The notes under the pieces: model-generated
What the model saw: only the letters and a program-made list of their open reading frames with translations
Databases searched by the model: none
Told to the model about the DNA's origin: nothing
Made by a program: the position numbers and the translations under genes
Assembly (NCBI RefSeq): GCF_019097595.1
Contig: NC_080735.1
Span: 2,654,917-2,718,916, forward strand
Source: Hemibagrus wyckioides
Lineage: Eukaryota > Chordata > Actinopteri > Siluriformes > Bagridae
Direction: 5' to 3'
DNA: 64,000 nt
Part shown: positions 11,840-23,100 of the stretch, one piece after another
How positions within the stretch are numbered: position 1 is the stretch's first letter
Layout of the letters: each line of letters opens with the position of its first letter

Positions 11840-12614
11840 CTGAGGAAATAATGATCAGCATGTATTAAATGAAATTCTATTCAAATTGTAAAGACAAAAT
11901 ACCAGCGACACCAGAGTGGGCGCAATGAGTAAATACAAATCAAACAAAGTGCATTTATTTTTAAAGCACATATAAAAAATGAAATAAAAGGCCAGTTCCA
12001 TTCTTTAATTTTTTACACAGTTTTAGTCATATTTGTTTTTTGAAGAAAATATCCTTCACATTTAGTCTATGATTTAATCATATCATATTTATTCATTTTG
12101 TTCAAATTTACTGCAAAATAACATCAAATTTTAGTCAGCAACATTTTAGTTTACCGGAAATTGCAGAAATTAAACCAAATATTCACACATTTTATATCTA
12201 AAACATGCAACAAAAGTATGTAAAAACTGCCCTTGTGAAAACCTGATCTCCAGAAATAATAATATTACAATAAGTAGACAGTAGTAATATGAGGTCTTTA
12301 TGTTGTAGTTCATGAGGTCATGAGGTCTTTATGTTGGAGTTATTCTGTTTGAGCGGTGTGTACAGGTGAGGAGGTGAGAGAGCTGGACAGATAAACAGGC
12401 TGCATGAGGAAGCATTGGCTAAAAAGTATAAAAGTCATTATAAGATAAATCTTAAAAGATCATTTGATAAAAAATAATTTGTAGGTTAAGGAGAAGTTTT
12501 AAAGGATAAAATACAAAATGCACTTAATGGTTGTCCACAGTTTCACTTTAAACCTCTTTAATTTATATGTCTTTCAGGACTTTTTTTTTTTTTTCCATCT
12601 CTCGTTCCACATAG

Positions 12615-15600
12615 TCATTGGAAAAAATTTAGAATATCTCTCATTGCTGTGAGTATGAGCATGTCAGTATCTGGATCTTGGGTGATGGATTCAGAGTAGT
12701 TCTGCACAGGGTAGATGGCATTAAGAGGGATGCCCACGGTATTACTGCACTTGACTACCTGAGGAAATAAAGATCAGAGTGTGTTAGATGGTGAAATACA
12801 GAATACTGCTGGAGACTCGACTTTAGAAGGAGTGAGAATGAGATCATTAAGATGTGGTCACTTAACTCTAACCTGAACCTTGTGTGGACCTGCCAAATGT
12901 TTAAAAGTGTGAAATATATGTGTGGGGCTATTGGTTGTGTTAAAAACTTCGCCAGACACATAAACACAAACACACACACACACACACACACACTGATTAC
13001 CTTCTCTTTGATCTTCTTGCTGTAGTAGATTTTCTTTAAATCCTTGCTGACCAGCTCACAGGCTTTATCCACCTTGGTCATGACAATAACTTGAGGGATT
13101 CCTACAAATTCAAAATTAAATTCTTTAATATTTAAATAATTTTCATGCTTGGTTTCCTCTATTTTCTGTTTAACTTTCACTGAGATAATTGTTCATGAGT
13201 TAGAAAACAGAGACTGGTGAGGAAAACTTTCTAGCTTCTATAATGTAACTTAGAACAAGAACTTTGTTTACAGAGGTTCCACAATAATAAACATGATTAT
13301 GAATGGATAAAGACTATGAAACTATAACAATCCAACCCACAGCTCCCCTTCCAGGCTGCCAGAGGGAACTATCACCCGAGTTCTGAAACCACTTCTGGTT
13401 TACTTCCTGGCTTTGTGTGCCTAAAAACCATGTTCACACTAATGCTGGTGTGAAGTATTTTATTCATTTGCATTGCCAGGCCATTTTCTTTGCTCGTTAT
13501 ATTTATTGCTTTCTGTGTACCAACATTTTTTTTTGAATCACGTTCTTATTTTGCCTGTTTAACTTGCTGACTATTTTCTTGAGTTTCTTGCCTGCTACCT
13601 AGACTATAGGATTATAGGATTGTGTTTTGGATTTACTGTTTATGATATTAAAAGTCTGCATATGGATCCTACACAGCCTGTTCCTGATCCATCATTATAG
13701 AATACTTCGCCTGCTATGGATCAAGTGAACGTAATTCAGCTCCAGGCCAAGGTGAAATGCTAGCAGCATATCAGGTACAGCTAGCTTCACTGCAAAATGC
13801 TAACGCTCACCTGCTACAAGCACTGAGTGATCTTGATCCCAGAAAAGTTCAATAGCTCAGTTCGAAAAGTTTGATGACTCAGTCGATAATCATCAAGATT
13901 TTCTCCAACAATGTGACATTTACTTTGCACGCTAACCAGAGACGTACCAGGAGGATGTCACAAAGTGCACCTTTCTGCTAATGCTCCTCACTGACAAGAC
14001 ACTGGATTGGGCCTCCACATGCTTATTTTGTCTAGCAAATTAAGGTCGTATTGAAATACCCTGCAGCGGAGAGGACCAGCCTGGTGCAGCCAAACCATGT
14101 GCCTCATAGGCCTGGCTGCTTGGAGACCAGATTCCCAAAGCAGATCAACAGGGAGGGGGACTTATGCCACAAGCTCGAGCGGTGGACATAAGTTCTCAGG
14201 GCCCTTACTAGGCAAAGCAAGTGCAGCCTCTCCTGTTCCATGGACTCATGGGGTGGAGAACAGAAGGCCTGCAAGATTACCCGATGACCGGCCATCCTGG
14301 GCACTATAGGGACATATCCCGCCCTAGGGTGCAGTATAGCCTTGGACATGCCAGGGACAAATTCAAAACAGGTGGGGGCAACTGATAGAGCCTGCAGATC
14401 TCCTACCATTCTAAGGGAGGTGAAAGCTAAAAGCTTTAGTCTTTAGGGTCAGAAACTTCTCAGAGGCTGACTCCGTGGGCTCAAAGGGAGCTGCCCCTCT
14501 AGGACCACAGAGAGGTCCCAGGAGGAGAGGCATCGTTTGCAGGAAGGCCTCAGCTGCCTGGCACTGTGCAGAAAATGAGAGACCAGAGGGTGCCTACCTA
14601 AGGAAGCCCCAAGGATAAGTTTGTGGCTCACAGCAATGGTGGCCATGTACACTTTTAAAGTAAAGTGGGACAGGCCCCGAAAAAGGCAAGACTGCAAGAA
14701 CTCCAGCACTGTACCAACCAGGCAGTGAACTAGGTCCAGATCACGCTGACTGCACCAGAGGCAAAAAAGCTTCCACTTCAGAGCATACAGCTTGTAGTGG
14801 AGCAAATCAGCAAGGTCAGAAACTGGGGTCTTTTCCACATAAGAAGTGTACAAAGCCAGTGGCACGTAACTCTTATGGCACTGAGGGGATGCCTGCGGGG
14901 ATGAAAGCCTGCACCCCTGAGCCAGAGCTGAAATGTCCAGGTAATTTATTACACGGATGCCCTGTAGATGCAGTGGCACCAGGGCAGCATCCATGCACTT
15001 TGTAAATGTGGGTAATGACGGGGATAAACACAATACTGGTATGTTCTGCCCCCTAGGGCAATCCTGAGAAACTTCCCAAGTTCTGGGAGAATATCTACAT
15101 GAAAATAGGCATCTTTGAGGTCTATCGTCACAATCCAGTCCTCTGACCTGATTTACAACGTGATAAGTTTGAGTGTGAGAATCTTGAACTTGAACATCTT
15201 TAGTGCACAGTTCATAGCCTGCAGGTCCAAAATTGGATGCAGCCCCGTCTTTCTTAGGAATGGCAAAATACCAGCTGTAAAAATCTGAGTCTCGATCTGG
15301 TAAGGGGAATATGTTCTAAGGCCCCCTTTTAAGAGAAGTTCCTCTTGGAGGAACGCGGTTTAGTGTTTGCCAAAAACAGTGGGCAACACTCCCCGAAACA
15401 GAGGAGGACGGCTGGCAAACTGGATCCTGTACCCTTTTTCTATGAAGTCAAGAGACTCCGCCTTCAGAGCAGAGGACAGGGTGGCCTTAAAAACAGCAAG
15501 GGCCAAACTGTCCCGAGCCATCAGAGAGGTGAAGCATGCACACGCCCAGAAAATCTATGGCCACTTCCAGGACAGCGGAGACTCACATGTGGCAGGGCAT

Positions 15601-17095
15601 TCAGGCGATCACCAACTACAGGACAACATCACCTGCCTGTGACAGTGACACCTCCCTCCCAGACATGCTGAATGACTTCTATGCTCAGTTTGAGGCACAG
15701 AACAGCGTTACAACGAGGAAGACCACCCCTCCTCCAGAGGACCAGGTGCTCGGTCTCACCACAGCTGACATGAAGAAAATTCTATGCAGAGTTAACCCAC
15801 GGAAGTCTGGACCAGACAACATTCCTGGCAGAGTGCTCAGGGAGTGTGCAGAGCAGCTAGCAGATGTCTTCACTGACATCTTCAACATTTCCCTGAGCAG
15901 CTCCATCGTCCCAAAGTGCCTCAAGACAACGAGCATCGTCCCTGTGCCTAAGAAATCTATGGTTTCCTGCCTCAATGACTATTGTCCTGTCGACTCACAC
16001 CAATCGTGATGAAATGCTTTGAGAGGCTCATCATGAGGCACATCAAGTCACAGCTACCACCCTCACTGGAACCCTTGCAGTTTGCGTATCATCCTAACCG
16101 CTCCACAGACGATGCCATCACCACAACCCTCCATCTGGCCCTCACACACCTGAACTGTAAGCACTCATACATATGAATGCTGTTTATAGACTTCAGTTCA
16201 GCATTCAACACAATCATCCCTCAGCATCTGATTGAGAAACTGAGCCTGCTGTGCCTGAACACCTCTCTCTGCAACTGGATCTTGGATTTCTGGATCGAGA
16301 ACAGCATCTCCAGCACCACCACGCTGAGCACTGGAGCTCCTCAGGGCTGTGTGCTCAGTCCACTGCTGTTCACTTTGCTGACTCACGACTGTGCAGCAAT
16401 GCACAGCTCCAACCATATTATTAAGTTTGCTGATGACACAACTGTGGTAGGTCTCATCAGCAAGAACGATGAGTCAGCAAACAGAGAGGAGGTGCAACAA
16501 CTAACAGCCTGGTGTAGAGCCAACAACCTGTCTCTGAAGATCAACAAGACTAAAGAGATGAGAGCACAGAGTGACCATTCTCCGCTGTTCATAGATGGAT
16601 CCTCGGTGGAGATCATCAAGAGCACCAAATTCCTTGGTGTTCATCTGGCAGAGAACTTCACCTGGTCACTCACACCAGCTCCATCACCAAGAAAGCCCAG
16701 CAGCACCTCTACTTCCTGAGGAGGCTAAGGAAAGCCCATCTCCCTTCCCCCATCCTGACTGTGTTCTACAGAGGGACCATCGAGAGCATCCTGGGCAGCT
16801 GCATCACTGCCTAGTTTGGGAACTAGGAACTTCAGACCCTTCAGCGGATAGTGAGGACAGCTGAAAAGATCATCGGAGTCTCTCTCCCCTCTATCACGGA
16901 CATTTACACTACATGCTGCATCCGCAAAGCTAACAGCATTGTGGATGACCCCACATACCCTTCACACATACTCTTCACCCTCCTGCCATCTGGAAAGAGG
17001 TACCAGAGCATTTGGGCCCTCACAACCAGACTGTGTAACAGTTTCTTTCGTCAAGCCATCAAGCTCCTCAACACCCAGGACTGAACTGTACAAAA

Positions 17096-17138
<43 letters not shown>

Positions 17139-20100
17139 TCTCTCACCTATGTGGACACACACACATAACTTATATTGTTCACTACTTATTGTACTACCTC
17201 AACCCTGTTAATATTTCATCTCGCTATATATATATAAAACAAACAAAATTATAAATGCAACATTTTTGTTTTTGCCCCCATTTTTCATGCTGAACTCAAA
17301 GATCTAAGACTTTATTTTATGTACACAAAAGGCCTATTTCTCTCAGATATTGTTCACAAATCTGTCTAAATAATCCATCCACCTCACAGGTGTGGCATAT
17401 CAAGATGCTGATTAGACAGCATGATTATTGCACAGGTGTGCCTTGGACTGGCCACAATAAGAGGCCACTCTAAAATGTGCAGTTTTATCACACATCACAA
17501 TGCCACAGATGTCGCAAGTTTTGAGGGAGCGTGCAATAGGCATGATGACTGCAGGAATGTCCACCAGAGCTGTTGCCCATGAATTGAATGTTCATTTCTC
17601 TACCATAAGCCGTTACAGGCGATCACCTACAAAGGCGTTTCAGAGAATTTGACAGTACATCTAACCGGCCTCACAACCGCAGACCACGTGTAACCACACC
17701 AGCCCAGGACCTCCACATCCAGCATCTTCACCTCCAAGATCGTCTGAGACCAGCCACCCGGACAGCTGCTGCAACAATCGGTTTGCATAACCAAAGAATG
17801 TCTGCACAAACTGTCAGAAACCATCTCAGGCAAGCTCATCTGCATGCTCGTCGTCCTCATCAGGGTGTCGACCTGACTGCAGTTTGTCGTCGTAACTGAC
17901 TTGAGTGGGCAAATGCTCACATTCGATGGCATCTGGCACTTTGAAGAGGTGTTCTCTTCATGGATGAATCCCGGTTTTCACTGTATAGGGCAGATGGCAG
18001 ACAGTGTGTATGGCATTGTGTGGGTGAGTGGTTTGCTGATGTCAACGTTGTGGATCGAGTGGCCCATGGTGGAGTTGGGGTTATGGTATGGGCAGGTGTA
18101 TGTTATGGACAAGGAACACAGGTGCATTTTATTGATGGCATTTTGATTGCACAGAGATACCGTGACGAGATCCTGAGGCCCATTGTTGTGCCATTCATCC
18201 ACGACCATCACCTCATGTTGCAGCATGATAATGCACTGCCCCATGTTGCAAGGATCTGTACATAATTCCTGGAAGCTGAAAACATCCCAGTTCTTGCATG
18301 GCCAGCATACTCACTGGACATGTCACCCATTGAGCATGTTTGGGATGCTCTGGATCGGTGTATACGTCAGCGTGTTCCAGTTCCTGCCAATATCCAGCAA
18401 CTTCGCACAGCCACTGAAGAGGAGTGGACCAACATTCCGCAGGCCACAATCAACAACCTGATTAACTCTATGCGAAGGAGATGTGTTGCACTGTGTGAGG
18501 CAAATGGTGGTCACACCAGATACTGACTAGTTTTCAACAGATTTAGACAGATTTGTGAACAATATTTGAGAGAAATAGGCCTTTTGTGTACATAGAAAAA
18601 GTCTTAGATCTTTGAGTTCAGCTCATGAAAAATGGGGGCAAGAACAAAAGTGTTGCGTTTATAATTTTGTTCAGTATATATATATATACAGTATATATAT
18701 ATATATATTACAATCATATATGTTATTAGTTACCTGGTTTTTCTACTGTTTCTCAAAGATGTACATCATTTCATTTTATTTCATTTCATTGTACACTCCA
18801 TTGCACATGTTCTTTTTTTTTCGGTGCTAAGTGTCCTGTTTTTGTGTTGTCTTTTTGTATATATTGTTTTTGCACTGTCTTGTCCTTGCTCTGTTTGCAC
18901 CTAGTTGCACACTTTGCACTTTATGTGGCTAAGACAAACTTCTGTCCTAGCTCTGTGTTGTTATTTCTGTGTTCAAACTTTATGTTGTATGTTTATGTAG
19001 CACCAGCTCCTGGAGACATGTTGTTTCATTTCACTATGTACAGCATCAGCTATATGTGGTTGAAATGACAATAAGGCTTCTTGAATCTTGAATCTTGAAT
19101 CTAGGACCCACTGAGACACATATGGCAGAAGTTTCCACACTGCCAGGTTGTCTGAAAGAGGTGTCAACCTCGTACTGAACTCCCCGTGCCCTGAAACAGT
19201 GATCTGGCAGGCACAGACCCAGGGGATAGATTCATGCAGGAAAAGGGAGCGAGGGTGAACCCTACTGACCCCAGAGATGCCAGAGGTGGCACGGCAGGAG
19301 GTAGGAAAAACCGCACTAGGGAAGACGTTCCTAGGAACCTCACCTGATGGTCCTGGGCCTGAGCATGCTAGCTGGCCTCCCTACACACCAATGGGTGGGC
19401 ATGGGCCGCCACACTAGCCCTTCTTTCCACTTTGTGTGAGCTGGAGCGGCTGGAATTATAAAGTATTGCGGTGAGGTATAAAACCTCTGAACGCCGCCGA
19501 CTGGCACTTCACCTCTGGTCAATGACCATACTCACTGCATTGCCAAACAGGCCCTGAGGCGAAATCAGGGCATTTAGGAGAAAGGACTTATCTCTGTTCT
19601 TAATCCCTGTTAAGTTCATTTTTAGAGAGGACAAGAGAAAGAGAAGGACCCGTCTCTTGTTCCGCTTCTGCCAACTCAACCTGCAATACCCATGACTTAA
19701 GGCACAGAAGCTTGGCCGGAAAATACAGCCAAGCGGGATCTGAGTTTATGGAGAGAAAGTCTCTCGCGATGCATGCAGACAGCTCCGTCGAGAGCCAACT
19801 GGGCATGTGTCATCCTCCATGACAAAACGGGAGCACGGATGGACACACCTCTTAAAATTTTTGCTCACCATAATATCTCTTTTTTTATCCTTGTCTTTTA
19901 AATATCTTCTTTTTCCCTAGTCTGGACAGATAGGACAAACAACCAACACACAACACAGAGCAAAGTAGCTGGAGTAATGTGATGTAGATGCCCTTAAAGG
20001 GACTTATTTGAGTGTATTCCCATTGTCACGTCTCCTATCTGAGCCTTTAATGAAGCATTTCCATAGCTTCAGTCATGATGCAGCATTGAATTTCCTCGAA

Positions 20101-23100
20101 ACTTCAGCTCCCCAGCATTCCATGCACCGTTGCCTCTCTCAGTTATGGCAGTGGACAATCAACCCATCAGAGGTGGTTACATCAGCCATCAGACTCTCCC
20201 AATTGCGCTATGGGTAGGACTGTTCCATACAGATGAATTCTGTTTGTTCTATTATTCCCTGTCAAGCCCATAATACTGTGGTTTCCCTGGCTCCAGGCAC
20301 ATGACCCCTCGGTCTCTTGGCAATTCAAGAAAGTACTTTTTTGGTCACTAAAGTATTTGCAGCACTGTTTGAGGATGAATATTAGCCTATCTTGCTGTAA
20401 CATCTCCGTGGAGAGCCCTTAACTCCCGTCCCCTGTGCATACTCAAAAGGAACATCATGATTTAAAGGAAGTTTTAACAAAGACCGAGCCATCACTCTAC
20501 CACCAACCCCCCACCCCTATCGATCATGGGACTGTACCCTTGAACACATATCTCCCTCGATACAGTGTATACCACCTCTCAGTACCAGAAACCAAGTACA
20601 TGGAATATACATATATCAAAGAACTCATACCACTCACAGGCAGTCATAAAATGGCCTATGCCTACTAATATAAAAAAACTACAAAAATTTCTTGGCATTG
20701 CAAACTTCTACAGGTGCTTCATCTGCAATTACAGTTCTGTGGCCAGCCCCAGTCACAGCACTGCTGCAGGGCAAGCCTAGAAAGCTTCACTGGCCCATCA
20801 CGGCCCAAAAAGCTTTTGAGGAATTAAAGCATTAGTTCACAATAGCCCTTATTTTTGCAACACCCTGTCCTTAACACCCCCTTAGTCATAGAGGTCAATG
20901 CGTCTAGCTGTGGCATCAGGGATGTGCTTTTGCAGCACCAGGGCTCCCAGGACAAACTCTGTCCATGCACCTACTTCTCCAGGATGGTGATCCCCACTGA
21001 AAGTAACTATGAAAGAGGCACTGAAGGAATGGAGACATTGGCTGGACAGGGCACAGCATCCTTTACAAGTCATCCTGGAATACCTCAAGAGTGCCAAAAG
21101 ACTTAACCCCCATCACGTCCGGTTGTCCATCTTCTTCACCAGGTTTACACTGCACTAATCTCAGGGCACCTGAGAAAAAATTCCTTTTGGTGGCTAATGT
21201 AATTGGCTAATGTAATTGTCATTGGGTGGTAATGTAAAAAACTATGTTGAAATTTGTCACACATGCACTCAAGTAGGAATGCCACACCAGTTCCCCTGCT
21301 GCCTACTGGAACCACTTCCATTACGCTGCTATGTTTATATTTATATCTATGCCTATTTCTATTTGCACTACCTCAACCGCTGCTACTCATTTACATCATT
21401 TCATTTTTATTCCATTCCATTTTTTTACATTTCACTACACATGTTCAGGGACACACCACCATCCTGGTCACAGTGGATCGGTTCTCAAAGGCCTGCAAAC
21501 TGTGGCCCCTGAAGGGGCTCCCAACATCCATGGAAACTGCCAAGGTGCTCATTAACCATGTCTTCAGGAACTACTGCATACAAGAGGACATTGTATCAGA
21601 CCAAGATGACTCTGAAACCACCATCACTTCCCTCTTCCCACTGGATATTGATGCCGCACGAGCCTACATTGTGCACTCTATCCTAGAATCACAGAGAAGG
21701 AGGGGAAGGCTCCAATACCTTGTTGGCTGGGTGGGGTAACAATCCAACCCATAGCTCCCCTTCCAACCATCACCCAAGTTCTGAAACCACTTCCGTTTTA
21801 CTTCCTGGTTTCTGTGCATAAAAACCATGCTCACACTAACACTGGTGCAAAGTATTGTATTCATTTGCCAATTACCAAGCTGTTTTTTTGCTTATTATAG
21901 TTATTGCTTTCTGTGTACCAACCTTGTTTTTGTGTTTTTGCTTCACACTCTTATTTTGCCTAGTGTTTCAGATTTGTTTACCTCGCTGACTGTTTTCTTT
22001 GATTTACTGTTTATGATATTAAACGTCTGCATATTCCCGATCAATCATTACAGAAATATTGTAATAATGTGATATTCTATTGTTTCAATAATAAGGGAAT
22101 TTACAGTGATTTGTAAATGGATTTACCCAGCAGGCTAGCGTGCTCTCTAATTTCCTTCACCTTACAGATGTGGTCTTCCATTCTTGAAACAGTGTCCGCA
22201 GGTAGAATACACACCAGACAGTGAGCTTTATCACACAAAGTTGGCTCCTTTTTGTATTTTGGATCGTCTTTTTTTATGGATGTGTGTGAATTAAACTTAA
22301 ACATAAAACATAAAAAGTTAGTTACAATTTTACCTTTTAACATGAAAGCCTGATCTTCACTGTAGTAAAATGTGATTATTTTGTTTTGAATGGGAAGAAC
22401 AAAGACAGTCTGTACAGTTACACAATCAATGCATGGTGTTAATAATCTTTCCTCGGGTGCTAGAAATAACATACTGTATTTTAGGAAAGTGCTTTAGTGC
22501 ATCAGCAAATGACAAGAATATAATGTACTTACCACATACCCATCTGAAATGTGTCCCTCAAGGGCCTGGATGATGTCTTCCTTTTTTATTCCTCCTTCTG
22601 ATATTTCAATCCCCATGATGTCAACAATCTCCAGAGGATAAGACTGATCGCTGCCCTTCTTCACCTTGTGTATGTTTAACTAAATTACATGGTTAGAAAT
22701 TGTATTCCTTTAATTGCACAGACATTTACACACACGCTCCATCCGCAACAGCCAAGCCATCAGACTCCATACAGTAGTTCCCAGAGATTGGACTGACACA
22801 CACACACACACACACACACAAACATTATATTCAACTGTACATCCCTGCACTCACACTGCAAATTTTTTGCACACCACCTTTTTTTGCTGATACAAACTGT
22901 TGCTAACTGTCTCATGTTTACAACCAAAGCATCTTTAGTTTCACCCAGGACCGCGTTTCCTGTCTACCACTGTTTCCTGTCTACCACTGGTTACACAAGT
23001 TTGCACACATGCACTTTATGTGGAACTGTGTTAATGTACTTAGCCCTTATTTGTGGATTTTATGTAGCTCTGTGTTCAAGTAGTACCAATACTTAAGTCC

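Larger units (their letters stand above)
15360..19104 (+). mobile_element. 5'-truncated LINE of the CR1/L2/Rex group, itself interrupted
   Basis: Reverse-transcriptase frames run from about 15,520 to 17,084. After a CT/CA microsatellite and a Tc1/mariner insertion (about 17,238-18,675), the 3' UTR resumes and ends in the short tandem tail TTGAATC x3 at 19,082-19,102. Such tails are typical of this LINE group in fish. The endonuclease region is absent, so the copy was truncated at its 5' end. It interrupts the DIRS reverse transcriptase. Confidence 0.85.
14050..19990 (-). mobile_element. DIRS-type tyrosine-recombinase retroelement inserted in the chromovirus
   Basis: Minus-strand frames on both sides of the LINE belong together. 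At 19,160-19,105 is the entry to reverse transcriptase ([19 protein letters not shown]). At 15,355-14,940 the enzyme continues ([12 protein letters not shown], then [11 protein letters not shown]). From 14,700 to 14,104 a tyrosine-recombinase region follows. Approximate borders are set by where chromovirus gag stops (about 14,050) and protease resumes (about 20,010). Terminal repeats could not be resolved. Several stops make it inactive. Confidence 0.82.
13323..22052 (+). mobile_element. Chromovirus (Ty3/gypsy) with LTRs, split by nested insertions
   Basis: LTR copies bound the unit (13,323-13,699 and 21,735-22,052). The target duplication is visible as GAAAC at 13,318-13,322 and GAAAT at 22,053-22,057, one base different. 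Inside are gag (13,716-14,050) and, after about 6 kb of unrelated insertions, protease to chromodomain (about 20,010-21,739). The element is on the plus strand, opposite to the IFI44-like gene whose intron it occupies. Many stops show it is an old, inactive copy. A solo LTR sits at the matching position in gene C. Confidence 0.88.

Noticed and set aside
12755..13180. A single 141-residue minus-strand frame as one gene
   Set aside because: It reads through an intron: it contains exon 7 of gene B ([11 protein letters not shown]…), then GT-repeat translation. Splice signals at 13,000/13,101 and the same structure in gene C show the true exon.
17978..18244. Minus-strand frame opposite the nested transposase
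   Set aside because: Antisense shadow; the plus strand holds the catalytic motifs.
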